A program made the position numbers and the translations under genes. The notes beneath the pieces were generated by a model. That model saw only the letters and a list, made by a program, of their open reading frames with translations. It did no database searches and had not been told where the DNA came from. Of a DNA stretch of 64,000 nucleotides, positions 30,705 through 40,048 are shown one piece after another (within the stretch, counting starts at the first letter, position 1; every line of letters starts with the position of its first letter). Origin of the DNA: Sphingobacteriales bacterium (GTDB taxonomy: Bacteria > Bacteroidota > Bacteroidia > Sphingobacteriales > Sphingobacteriaceae); NCBI GenBank assembly GCA_014763615.1, contig JACXVB010000005.1:84457-148456 (forward strand). Direction: 5' to 3'.

Positions 30705-33028
30705 ATTTATCCTATCCTTTTGCAATAATAATCTTTTTTAGCTTTATCGCTATAAGCTGCCGCTCTACAAAAAAATTAACCAAAGACCAAGCTTTGGTTA
30801 CAAAGTTATCTGTAAAAGGTGTGGATGAGAAATTTCAAGAACAAGCAGCCGCTTATGTTTCTTTAGATATCAGACCCAATTCTCCTTTTAACTTATGGGT
30901 TTACAACACATTTAATAAAAAGGGTAAGAAGAAGCTTGGTGAAGCACCACATTTGTTAGATAGTTCTTTAGTTGAAGTATCTAGAAACCAAATGGAGAAA
31001 TTCTTAAATATCAAGGGCTTTTTAAATGCCAAGGTTAAAGATAGTATTGCCATCAAAGATAAAAAGGCACAAATATATTATACCGTTTATCCGGGTACCG
31101 CTTTTAAATTCAGAAATATCAATTATGATATTCCAGATTCTGCAGTTAAGGCACTTTATTTAGCCAATAGAAAATCATTTACTCAAATCCACACTGGGGC
31201 AAGGTATGATGCAGATAGTTTAGGCTATGAGCGGGAAAAGATTTTTAACCTGATGAAGAAAAATGGTTATTATGATTTTATTCGCCAATATGTTAAAGAA
31301 AAGGTGGATACTAATTTCAATAATAGTGTAGCGGATGTAATCATCTCCATTTTAAATCCTCCAAACGGAAAACATCAGACTTACACTTTAGATCATACCG
31401 GAATAAGAATTCAGCCAAGTAGCGGTCTCATCACTAAAGATATGAAGCCAGATACTTCAGTGGTAGATTCGCAATATTACTTTTATGACTATTCGCATTT
31501 TTTCAAACCTTCTAAAATTTCAAAATATATTTTCCTTAAAAAGGGAGACTTATACAGTTTAGATCAAACTAATCTCACCACTCAGCGTCTTTTTAACCTC
31601 AATACCTTCAAAAATGTAAGTATAGATTTTAGAAAAGCAGCGGATAGTAGCGCAAAGCTTACCGCACTGATTGATATGATTCCTATCAAAAAGAAATCCA
31701 ATACCATTGATGGTGATTTCTCCCTTAATTCTAGTGTGACCGGATTTAATTTAGGCTTAACCTATCAAGATCGTAATTTATTTGGAGGAGGGGAGGTTTT
31801 TCAAGTGAAGACACGAGGAGGCTTGCAGTTTGGTAAAAATCAAAAAGGATCATTATCAGATAGGATATTGAGTAAGGATTTTCAGGTAGGAACAAGTTTA
31901 GCTTTTCCTCGTTTAATTACACCATTTAACTTTCCTGATCTCACCAAAAATGGTATTCCGAATACTAGAATTTCCTTGAGCTATCAGAATTATAAACTTA
32001 CTAATACTTATTTGAGAAGAAGTTTTGGTACAGGTTTAAGCTACGATTGGACAGAAACCAAATATAAACTACATTCTTTAACTCCTATTAATTTCCAATA
32101 TTCAAAAGGAAATATCAGCCCAAGTTTAGTAGATTCTTTAATCAATAATGGTAATATCTATTTTCTATTGTCTTTAAGGTCACAAATTGTATCCAGCAGT
32201 ATCTATAATTATACCTATAATCTGGCTCGGTTAAATACACTTTCAAAGTTTACTTATTTCTACGGAAGTTTAGAATTAGGGGGTAATACCATGGCTTTAT
32301 TGTCTAAAGCTTTGGGAAACCAACCAACTTCAACGGGTGATAAAACCGTTTTTGGTGTTCCTTATTACCAATTTGTGAAAGCAGAAACAGATATCAGGTT
32401 TTATAAACACTTAGGTGGTGAAAAACAATTTGTATTGAGGTTAAATCCAGGTGTTGGATTTGCCTACGGAAATGTGAAATCTTTGCCCTTTGATAAACAA
32501 TATTTTGCCGGAGGTTCTACTGGTATTAGAGCTTGGCAAGCTAGAACTTTAGGGCCTGGTAATTACAACAGAGCTGTATTAGGTAGCGATACCGCAAGAT
32601 TAAATTTGAGGAATTTAGATCAATTAGGAGACTTGAAATTTGAAGGAAATCTAGAGTATCGTTTTAAGTTAATGAATGATTTTTTTGGTTTCAAAGTGAA
32701 GGGTGCAACTTTTGTAGATTTCGGAAATATTTGGTCGTTAAGAGGGAATGGATTTGCAGGCTCTCAAATCAATTTAAATAAGCTTTACAGTCAAATCGCA
32801 ATAGGGACTGGTTTTGGGTTAAGATTTGATGTTTCTTACTTTGTGATTAGGTTAGATATTGGCCTAAAAGTTAAAGATCCTCAGTTTGTAGGCTCAGATC
32901 AATATGTCACTAAATATTGGTTTAACAGGCCTGCTAAGCTAGCATTTAAAAGCAATTACGGGATAACTAATCGTCCGGATAATTACTCGATCTCACAAAT
33001 TCAGTTTGGGGTGGGGATGCCTTTTTAA
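30695..33028 (+). CDS. tamL: TamL-type BamA/TamA outer membrane protein (lipoprotein)
   Basis: 777 residues. A lipoprotein signal peptide ends at a lipobox (FIAISC-RS, Cys about 22), which marks the Bacteroidota TamL variant of TamA. POTRA domains occupy about 35-350, followed by an Omp85 barrel with the conserved GGSTGIRAWQARTLGPG loop and a terminal GVGMPF. It inserts or moves material into the outer membrane, probably with a TamB partner not seen here. The TTG start at 30695 is needed to keep the signal peptide. It overlaps the divergent methyltransferase start. Confidence 0.85.
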   Translation: MKAYLSYPFAIIIFFSFIAISCRSTKKLTKDQALVTKLSVKGVDEKFQEQAAAYVSLDIRPNSPFNLWVYNTFNKKGKKKLGEAPHLLDSSLVEVSRNQMEKFLNIKGFLNAKVKDSIAIKDKKAQIYYTVYPGTAFKFRNINYDIPDSAVKALYLANRKSFTQIHTGARYDADSLGYEREKIFNLMKKNGYYDFIRQYVKEKVDTNFNNSVADVIISILNPPNGKHQTYTLDHTGIRIQPSSGLITKDMKPDTSVVDSQYYFYDYSHFFKPSKISKYIFLKKGDLYSLDQTNLTTQRLFNLNTFKNVSIDFRKAADSSAKLTALIDMIPIKKKSNTIDGDFSLNSSVTGFNLGLTYQDRNLFGGGEVFQVKTRGGLQFGKNQKGSLSDRILSKDFQVGTSLAFPRLITPFNFPDLTKNGIPNTRISLSYQNYKLTNTYLRRSFGTGLSYDWTETKYKLHSLTPINFQYSKGNISPSLVDSLINNGNIYFLLSLRSQIVSSSIYNYTYNLARLNTLSKFTYFYGSLELGGNTMALLSKALGNQPTSTGDKTVFGVPYYQFVKAETDIRFYKHLGGEKQFVLRLNPGVGFAYGNVKSLPFDKQYFAGGSTGIRAWQARTLGPGNYNRAVLGSDTARLNLRNLDQLGDLKFEGNLEYRFKLMNDFFGFKVKGATFVDFGNIWSLRGNGFAGSQINLNKLYSQIAIGTGFGLRFDVSYFVIRLDIGLKVKDPQFVGSDQYVTKYWFNRPAKLAFKSNYGITNRPDNYSISQIQFGVGMPF

Positions 33029-33561
33029 AACAGCGATTTAATCCCATCTATAGCTGATTCAAAGAAAGTTGGAATAGATAGCCCTTTACTGTAATAGAAG
33101 TAAAAAAGTATCAAAAGGATAAAAATCATTAATCCAATTAATTTTCTAAATAAGTAACCAATAAGAATCAATAATAAGGGAATCGCAACGAGTAAATAGC
33201 CATTAACAGCAAAAGGTCTGAGGTTATTGTCACTCTTGTAAATAAAGTATAATTTACTGTGCGAGCCATTTTCATTGATATGCTTCACAAACACAAAGGT
33301 AGATTTATCGATTTGTAGAGGGCAAATAGCAATGCCATCATGAAAATTGAGCTCCTGCCTAAATCCATTAACCGAAAAGTTGAAAACTCCATTGATGTAT
33401 ACTAAAGGGTTTTCGAGTGAATCGGTTGCTATAATAGCGAGTTTATCGTTTTTTAGCAGGTTTTCTTTTACAATAAAATCATTAACTCCTTGATTAATTA
33501 CTTGTTGCGCTTTCACAAGCTGAAAGGTACATAGCAAAGCTAAAGCCAGTAGGTACTTCAT
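33025..33561 (-). CDS. Hypothetical exported membrane protein
   Basis: 178 residues. A signal peptide (LLALALLCTFQLVKAQQ), a soluble strand-rich part (about 20-120) and two adjacent hydrophobic segments near the C-terminus (about 122-138 and 140-158). Not a family I recognise. It overlaps the end of the patatin gene by 4 nt (ATGA) and is thus translationally coupled to it, so it may assist the phospholipase; the convergent tamL stop overlaps by 4 nt. Confidence 0.7.
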   Translation of the reverse strand: MKYLLALALLCTFQLVKAQQVINQGVNDFIVKENLLKNDKLAIIATDSLENPLVYINGVFNFSVNGFRQELNFHDGIAICPLQIDKSTFVFVKHINENGSHSKLYFIYKSDNNLRPFAVNGYLLVAIPLLLILIGYLFRKLIGLMIFILLILFYFYYSKGLSIPTFFESAIDGIKSLF

Positions 33562-35873
33562 AATTCTATAGCTCTTTGGTTATAAATGAGGAATCCAATA
33601 TGGAAAAAAACTCCGAATCTTTTTGCCCGATCATCATAATAATTAAAATTTAAACTGATGGGGCCAACCGGCGTATGATAAACCAAACCTGTATTGGTAA
33701 CCAAGCGATGATCACTAAAAGAAGCACCTAATTTACTTTGTTGGCTACCTGTTTTTATCACCTCTTTATAGGGCTGAAATAAATAAGCTTCTAATCTTAA
33801 ATCTAGGTTTTTTTGTAATATAAATACATTTTTGATGCCTACTGCTAAGTATTTATCTGCCCGAAGATTTTCTAAAAAAAGTGTTTTAGAATCAGGCAAA
33901 GGATAAAATGCTGGAGTGTTAAGCAGGTTGTTTTTGAAGGTGCTAAAAGTGGGTTTATTACTGTAGATCCCTTCTAGCAAATATCCCAAAGTATAGCGTG
34001 GGCTAATGCTGATATATTTCTCATGGCTTAGTTTTATCTTAAACCAAGATCTTGAATTTTCTGAAGCTTTAATATCAGGATAGCTTGGATCGTTTCTTAA
34101 GATGTTTCCCGGAGTATAATATTCGTCACCATTAAATAAAGTGATTCCAGCGAAGGAGTAAGAACCTTTAGAAGCATATTGTTTTCTGTTGAGCTGATAC
34201 TTTTCATAATGCAGGCCATAAATTAAACCATTAAAATCAGATTCATCTAAAATATCACCTGTAGTAAAATTATCTGTTGGGCTGTATTTATTTCCAGTAT
34301 AAATATAGCCTCCAAATCCTTCAATCTTAGCCTTTTTTCCTGCGGGAGTGCCAAGTCTTAGCAAAAGCCGACCATCAGACTGATTGATAAAAGTTGGACG
34401 AGTATTTTCTAGAAATAGCTGACTAGATTCAAAATAATTCCAGTGATTATAAGTGAATTCAGATTGAAGATAAAAGGGCTTGTTTTTCGGAAAATCTATC
34501 CTAAAAGTTCCTTGTACAGATTCTTGAAATCTGCCTGAATAAAAATTAGCACTCACGGTATAAGATCTTTTACTCAAAAAATTATACTGTAAACCAATGT
34601 AGGCATTACTAATGGGTCTGCTGGCGATACTTCCTCCAAAATCTATTTGGAAATTTTTTTCAGGCTGTACAACTAATTCAAACTCGTATTCATCTTCCAG
34701 TGGGAGATAATTTAATCTAGGATAAACAGTTTCAAAATTATCATCTCCTAATAGCTTATAATAACCTTGTTTGATTTCTTTTAAGGTTAACTCTTTATGT
34801 TTCTCATTAAAAACATTTTCTATGTACCTCTTTTTATTATCATTAACGCCACTAACTTGGATATTCTTAATTGTGATATCAGGGTTTTTCGAGATAAATT
34901 GTTTTCTTTCTACGTTTAAAGAATCGGTTGAAATGCGTCTATGAATTTTAGATTGGATTTTGCTTAGCTCAGCCAAAGTGGCTTCATAACCTTGTTTAAT
35001 TAATTCTTTAACAGGATTAAAATTGGTTGACGTAAAGTCCTTTAAATCAGGCTGAATGTAAATTCCACTATCGCCTATTGCTGTAGAATCTGATTTACTC
35101 AGAAATAAATAAACCAAAAATTTGTTGATCAGCTTTTCATCATTATTTTTAGGGTAGGTGTTAAAAATTTTGGAGGATACATTACTTCCAATAATTACAT
35201 CGGGATGAAAATCTTTTTTCATCACATCAACGGGGAAATTATCATATAATCCGCCATCAAAAACATATTTTCCATTTACTTTAATGGGGCGATAAACCAA
35301 AGGAACGGTGAAAGTTCCTCTTACGGCTTCTACCAAATTTCCACTTTTAACAGGGATCGTTTTCTGAGAAAGTATATCAGATACAATACAACGATAAGGA
35401 ATAAACAGATGATCAAAATTATTTTTCGCATTGGCTGATGCTTGAGCGAGTAATTCTATTAAGGCAAAGTTTAGTGGAACATCATTAATCAAGTTTGATC
35501 TGAATTTTACATTAAAACCAGTATCAATCTGAAGTTTGGCTTTGATAAAAGAGGGATTTAAAGGCTTTTTTTGGAAATAATAACTGTAATCACTGTCGTA
35601 TTTTCCGCTCACCCAATCCTGAAAATCAGTACTTAAAGCAATATATTCCATTTCTTGTGGCGAATAGCCAGCTGCATACATGGCTCCAACCACGCCACCC
35701 ATAGATGTTCCGGTAACATAGTCTATTGGGATATTATTTTCTTCAAGAGCTTTTAAAACACCTATATGGGCTAATCCTTTAGCACCGCCACCACTTAAAA
35801 CCACTCCAACTTTCTGCGCAAAAGAGAGCTTAAAAATGGCAATATAAACCGTTAACAGAAGTAGCTTTTTCAA
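33558..35873 (-). CDS. Patatin-like phospholipase with outer membrane barrel
   Basis: 771 residues. After a signal peptide (LLLTVYIAIFKLSFAQ) comes a patatin domain: oxyanion loop GGGAKGLAHIG, nucleophile GTSMGG, Asp in FDGGLYDNFPVDV. Then a POTRA-like linker (ITIKNIQVSGVNDNKKRY, about 335-400) and a barrel to the C-terminus. This is the PlpD type V-like autosecreted lipase layout. It would cleave acyl esters of phospholipids at or beyond the outer membrane. It is first in a pair with the exported membrane protein. Confidence 0.87.
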   Translation of the reverse strand: MKKLLLLTVYIAIFKLSFAQKVGVVLSGGGAKGLAHIGVLKALEENNIPIDYVTGTSMGGVVGAMYAAGYSPQEMEYIALSTDFQDWVSGKYDSDYSYYFQKKPLNPSFIKAKLQIDTGFNVKFRSNLINDVPLNFALIELLAQASANAKNNFDHLFIPYRCIVSDILSQKTIPVKSGNLVEAVRGTFTVPLVYRPIKVNGKYVFDGGLYDNFPVDVMKKDFHPDVIIGSNVSSKIFNTYPKNNDEKLINKFLVYLFLSKSDSTAIGDSGIYIQPDLKDFTSTNFNPVKELIKQGYEATLAELSKIQSKIHRRISTDSLNVERKQFISKNPDITIKNIQVSGVNDNKKRYIENVFNEKHKELTLKEIKQGYYKLLGDDNFETVYPRLNYLPLEDEYEFELVVQPEKNFQIDFGGSIASRPISNAYIGLQYNFLSKRSYTVSANFYSGRFQESVQGTFRIDFPKNKPFYLQSEFTYNHWNYFESSQLFLENTRPTFINQSDGRLLLRLGTPAGKKAKIEGFGGYIYTGNKYSPTDNFTTGDILDESDFNGLIYGLHYEKYQLNRKQYASKGSYSFAGITLFNGDEYYTPGNILRNDPSYPDIKASENSRSWFKIKLSHEKYISISPRYTLGYLLEGIYSNKPTFSTFKNNLLNTPAFYPLPDSKTLFLENLRADKYLAVGIKNVFILQKNLDLRLEAYLFQPYKEVIKTGSQQSKLGASFSDHRLVTNTGLVYHTPVGPISLNFNYYDDRAKRFGVFFHIGFLIYNQRAIEL

Positions 35874-35941
35874 TCCATTAAAATTAACTTTTTTATTTCA
35901 GGAAGCTATTTTTAAAGGAGTTTCTTTTCAGAAATCATAGT

Positions 35942-38011
35942 TTAAGCCAAAGGGAGTTTAACGTAGAAAATGGTTCCATTTTCTAAGCGTTCGAACCAAA
36001 TTTTACCATCATGTGCTTCTATAATTTGTTTAGAGATGGATAATCCCATTCCGAAAGATTTTTCTCCGGAAGTTCCAGTGCGTTTAAATGAAGAAAATGG
36101 CTCGAAAATTTGCTTTTCTACATGAGCCGGAATACCCATTCCTTCGTCTTGAATGCTGATAGTTAAAAATTGTTCGTCTCTTTGGGTGGATATAGTAATC
36201 GTTTTTTCTTCTTTTGAGAATTTACTGGCATTAATGATTAAATTATTGAGCACTCTTGAAATTTTCTCCCTATTGGCATGCACATATACATCAATAGCGG
36301 TGTTGTTTAGGATTAATTTTTGCTGTTTTTCATCAGTTTTAAACCTGAGTAGCGCCACCGTATTATTCAGCAATTGGTGTACATGTACTTTCTCTTTTTC
36401 TAGCTCTTTAAGGTCTCCATTAGTGAATTCTAAAATTTCATTGATTAAGGTTAAAGCATCCTGTGAGGTATTTTCGATGAGGTTTACCATTTCTTCATCT
36501 TTAGCCTCTAAACCTTCCATTTTCATGATTTTAGCCACCGAGTAAATTCCACCGATAGGGTTTCTTAAATCATGAGCAACTACCCTTAAAATCTTATCTT
36601 TTTCTCGATTTTGATCTTTTAATTCTTCCGCTTGGAGCTGAATCTTTTCATGTAATGATTTTAAAATAGCCACGGTTTTATTTGATTTTCGCCAACTCCA
36701 ATAGATTAAAATCATCATAGCTAATGCCATCGTAATAATCACAATCGAGGTAGTGAGGTAGATGGATTTTGTAGTATCTCGCTTTTTGAGGAGTTCATAA
36801 TTACTCTGATTTTCAATGTTTTTAAGCTGCTGTTCGATGCTGGTTTGAGTAATGGCTTTTTTCTTTGAACGAATATCATTCATTAAATCATAATTTAACT
36901 TTAGATATTTAAATGCTTGTGAAGTATCATTTTTTAGAAAAAAATAATCAGAGTTTAACTTGTAAAAATCAGCTTGTAATTGCGCTTTATCTCTTAAATT
37001 AATACTGTCTTTTAAATCGTTTTCTAAGGTTTGAGAGAGCTTTTGATAAGCATCCAGATTGTTAATTTTTAGATAGAGATTGCCTAGGTGTATTTTTTCT
37101 AAAACGGCATCTCTAAAATCGTATTTAGGTAATAAATTGATTCGGATACTTTCTTCTAATAATCCTTGGGCTTGTGCGTAATTTTTTTTCAGTAAATAGG
37201 CTTGTCCCATATTTCCGTAAATAACTCCTCTGGCTATCAAGAAATATTGTTTTTGAGTAGGGAATCTATGTTCATTGAGTTCTAAAAAGTTTAAAACCTC
37301 TTTTAATTTAATAATAGCTTGATCTGCTTGCTTTAAATTTAAATAGCAAAGGGCCACATTGTCTAAAACTTCTTGCCTGCGGTAAAAACTTCTGAAATTA
37401 GAATCACAGTTTTCAGATTGGTTAAAAGCTTCTTGGTACAAATCTTTGGCTTTTGAAAAATTGCCTTGTTTGTAAAATAAGTTCCCTAATTGATAATTAA
37501 ATTGAGACTCAATACAGTCATCCACATATTCTTCACTAATTTTTTTACCTTGATAAAGCCACTTATAAGCTTCTAAATAATCTCCAGCCGAAAAATTGAC
37601 ATCACTTAATAGAAAGTAAACGCTAGAATAGTCTCTTGGCATTTGCGCTACTGTACCTATTTTTTCGATAATTGGTAAAAGTTGGTTGGCATAAAATTTT
37701 GCAGAATCTAGGCTTTTATCCGCTTGATAAATAAAAGCTAAATACTCATTTTTTTTAAGTTGATAAAGAGAATCTTTGGCATAATCAGTATGATCTAAAG
37801 AGTCTAAAAATTTAAACAAGGCATTTCTACCTTTTAAAGCTTCAACTTCGTAAAATTTAGGTTGAAGTTTGTTGTATTTAGCTATTCGATGATTTAGATC
37901 TGTAGAGGGATTGTTTTTACAAGAGATAAAAAGCAAAAAAAATACACTAAAAGAAAAGTAATGGATATAATTTATACTGAAAAGAAAAGTATTTTTTTTA
38001 TGAATCCTCAT
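35942..38011 (-). CDS. TPR-containing sensor histidine kinase
   Basis: 689 residues. An N-terminal hydrophobic segment with a lipobox-like Cys (FISCKNNPS), a periplasmic region with about six TPR repeats (about 75-370), a short coiled coil, a transmembrane helix (about 415-437), HisKA with VVAHDLRNPIGGIYS, and HATPase with NLIINASKFSK (N box), DEGMGIPA (G1) and GMGLSISKQ (G2). No response regulator gene is adjacent, so this is an orphan kinase. It would sense an envelope signal through the TPR part; the signal is unknown. ATG at 38011. Confidence 0.88.
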   Translation of the reverse strand: MRIHKKNTFLFSINYIHYFSFSVFFLLFISCKNNPSTDLNHRIAKYNKLQPKFYEVEALKGRNALFKFLDSLDHTDYAKDSLYQLKKNEYLAFIYQADKSLDSAKFYANQLLPIIEKIGTVAQMPRDYSSVYFLLSDVNFSAGDYLEAYKWLYQGKKISEEYVDDCIESQFNYQLGNLFYKQGNFSKAKDLYQEAFNQSENCDSNFRSFYRRQEVLDNVALCYLNLKQADQAIIKLKEVLNFLELNEHRFPTQKQYFLIARGVIYGNMGQAYLLKKNYAQAQGLLEESIRINLLPKYDFRDAVLEKIHLGNLYLKINNLDAYQKLSQTLENDLKDSINLRDKAQLQADFYKLNSDYFFLKNDTSQAFKYLKLNYDLMNDIRSKKKAITQTSIEQQLKNIENQSNYELLKKRDTTKSIYLTTSIVIITMALAMMILIYWSWRKSNKTVAILKSLHEKIQLQAEELKDQNREKDKILRVVAHDLRNPIGGIYSVAKIMKMEGLEAKDEEMVNLIENTSQDALTLINEILEFTNGDLKELEKEKVHVHQLLNNTVALLRFKTDEKQQKLILNNTAIDVYVHANREKISRVLNNLIINASKFSKEEKTITISTQRDEQFLTISIQDEGMGIPAHVEKQIFEPFSSFKRTGTSGEKSFGMGLSISKQIIEAHDGKIWFERLENGTIFYVKLPLA

Positions 38012-38088
38012 TTTAAAGCAAATGGCTATAAAGCCATTAAGCTAAGATATATTTTTAAAAAATAGTAAATAAAATGATTAAAAATTTG

Positions 38089-38160
38089 TGCGTCCTACAG
38101 GAATCGAACCTGTACCGTAAGAACCGGAATCTTACATTCTATCCATTAAACTAAGGACGC
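38089..38160 (-). tRNA. tRNA-Arg (CCG)
   Basis: 72 nt. Acceptor GCGTCCT/AGGACGC with discriminator A; anticodon stem GTAAGA/TCTTAC around TTCCGGT, anticodon CCG; T-loop TTCGATT. CCA not encoded. Confidence 0.95.
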
Positions 38161-38178
38161 GAATTTCAAAGATAAGGC

Positions 38179-39279
38179 TTAAACGTTAAATCTAAAGTGC
38201 ATAATATCGCCGTCTTCAACTACATAAGTTTTTCCTTCTACACCTAGCTTGCCCACTTCTTTACAAGCATTCTCAGACCCATATTTAATGAAGTCTTCAT
38301 ATTTGATGACTTCTGCTCTGATAAAGCCTTTTTCAAAATCGGTATGGATTACACCTGCCGCTTGTGGGGCGGTAAAACCTTTAGTGATGGTCCATGCTCT
38401 TACTTCTTGTACGCCGGCTGTAAAATAAGTGTATAAATCTAATAAGCGATATGCGGCTCTAATCAGCTTAGCAACACCAGATTCTTTTAATCCTAAATCT
38501 TCTAAAAATAGAGCCCTTTCTTCGTAATCTTCCAGCTCAGCAATTTCTGATTCTATCTTTGCTGAGATTATTAATACCTCAGCATTTTCATCTTTTACGG
38601 CTTCTTTTACCAAATCCACGTATTTATTTCCTGTATTTACGGAAGCTTCATCTACATTGCATACATACAATACAGGTTTTACGGTAAGCAAACTTAAATC
38701 TTCAATAAATTCAAAATCTTCTTCGGCAATAGGAGCGGTCCTGGCAGATTTACCAGTTTCTAAATGGTTTTTCACGATGGATAAAACGTCAAAAGTTCTT
38801 TTAGCATCTTTATCTCCTCCTGTTTTCGCCATTTTCTCTACCTTCTGGATGCGCTTTCCAACAGTGTCCAAATCCTTGAGCTGCAACTCCGTATCAATGA
38901 TTTCCTTATCTCTAATTGGATCAACAGAGCCATCCACATGGATGACATTTCCATCATCAAAACATCTTAAAACATGGATGATAGCATTGGTTGCTCTGAT
39001 ATTTCCCAAAAACTGGTTACCTAAACCTTCGCCTTTTGAAGCACCTTTTACCAATCCAGCGATATCCACAATCTCAATAGTATTCGGAACAATACGTTGT
39101 GGTTTTACCAATTCAGCCAATTTTGTTAAGCGATCATCAGGAACTGAAATCACACCTACATTGGGTTCTATCGTACAAAAAGGAAAGTTAGCCGCTTGCG
39201 CTTTTGCGTTTGATAAACAATTGAACAGGGTAGATTTTCCAACATTCGGTAAACCAACAATTCCGCACTGTAAAGCCAT
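38179..39279 (-). CDS. ychF: Redox-regulated ribosome-binding ATPase YchF
   Basis: 366 residues, the usual length. Obg-family P-loop GLPNVGKSTLFNCLS (about 7-21), switch motif DIAGLVKGASKGEGLGNQFL, a coiled-coil insert and a C-terminal TGS-like domain (TAGVQEVRAWTITKGFTAPQAAGVIHTDFEKGFIRAEV, given here in part). It binds the ribosome and prefers ATP. The leader carries a long array of 7-bp repeats, and its promoter box is at 39446-39453, so about 160 nt of 5' UTR include the array. ATG at 39279. Confidence 0.95.
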   Translation of the reverse strand: MALQCGIVGLPNVGKSTLFNCLSNAKAQAANFPFCTIEPNVGVISVPDDRLTKLAELVKPQRIVPNTIEIVDIAGLVKGASKGEGLGNQFLGNIRATNAIIHVLRCFDDGNVIHVDGSVDPIRDKEIIDTELQLKDLDTVGKRIQKVEKMAKTGGDKDAKRTFDVLSIVKNHLETGKSARTAPIAEEDFEFIEDLSLLTVKPVLYVCNVDEASVNTGNKYVDLVKEAVKDENAEVLIISAKIESEIAELEDYEERALFLEDLGLKESGVAKLIRAAYRLLDLYTYFTAGVQEVRAWTITKGFTAPQAAGVIHTDFEKGFIRAEVIKYEDFIKYGSENACKEVGKLGVEGKTYVVEDGDIMHFRFNV

Positions 39280-39320
39280 ATTTTATTTTTTGATATTTAG
39301 TTTAAACATTTTTCAATTAG

Positions 39321-39426
39321 TTCATAGTTCATAGTTCATAGTCCATAGTCCATAGTCTCTAGTCCCATAGTTCATAGTTCATAGTTCATAGTTCATAGTT
39401 CATAGTTCATAGTTCATAGTTCATAG
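39321..39426. repeat. Tandem array of 7-bp repeats
   Basis: Fifteen units: TTCATAG three times, three variants (TCCATAG twice, TCTCTAG), one 8-bp unit TCCCATAG, then TTCATAG eight times perfectly. It lies between the ychF promoter box and the ychF start, in the predicted 5' UTR, and upstream of the divergent DUF5362 gene. Confidence 0.92.
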
Positions 39427-39445
39427 TTCCTCTTGTTTTCGGGCG

Positions 39446-39453
39446 CAAAGATA
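39446..39453 (-). promoter_or_regulatory. Promoter -7 box of ychF
   Basis: Minus-strand TATCTTTG followed by GCGCCC, the same context as the purM box (TATCTTTGCGC). It places the heptad array in the ychF leader. Confidence 0.5.
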
Positions 39454-39553
39454 AGAGTTTATAGCTAATAATGTTTCGCTAAAGGATGAACCCACTTGTT
39501 TAAATTCTAATAAAATTTTTTTACCTTGAACGTAATTTATCAAATCAACATTT

Positions 39554-40048
39554 ATGATGGAAGAAAATGAAATGACAAGGCCTTTGCCTGTAGAAAACAA
39601 AAACAACACGCTAACCATTACAGAAGCTATGAAATCTATTTTAATGGGAACCTCTAAGTGGGCTAAGTTTCTCAGTATTATAGGTTTTATCTTTACAGGA
39701 TTAATAGGGGTTTTTGCATTGCTATTCATTTTTGCTGGAGGGGCTATTATGAATAAATTACAGGGCATGGGAGCTGTTACAGGTGGTTTTTTTAGCGGAT
39801 TTATTGGTTTTATTTACTTGTTAATGGGATTATTGTATTATTTCCCATCAAAATATTTATACGACTTTGCTACCTACACCAAGCAAGCTATTGAAATTAA
39901 CGATGAGGAATCTGTGGCTTATGCTTTTCTCAGACTTAAATCTTTCTTTAGATTTTGGGGAGTTTTAATGATTGTTCTTTTAAGCGTTTATGGAGCACTA
40001 ATTTTATTCGGAATTATTGCAGGTATTATGGCATCCATCATTAAATAA
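39554..40048 (+). CDS. DUF5362 family membrane protein
   Basis: 164 residues with three or four transmembrane stretches (about 40-65, 75-97 and 137-160). TITEAMKSILMGTSKWAKFLSIIGFIFTG near the N-terminus is the family signature. Role unknown. The start is either of two adjacent ATGs. It overlaps the convergent decarboxylase gene by 8 nt at its end. Confidence 0.82.
   Translation: MMEENEMTRPLPVENKNNTLTITEAMKSILMGTSKWAKFLSIIGFIFTGLIGVFALLFIFAGGAIMNKLQGMGAVTGGFFSGFIGFIYLLMGLLYYFPSKYLYDFATYTKQAIEINDEESVAYAFLRLKSFFRFWGVLMIVLLSVYGALILFGIIAGIMASIIK

Noticed and set aside
39321-39426. Heptad array as CRISPR
   Set aside because: Units are 7 bp without spacers.
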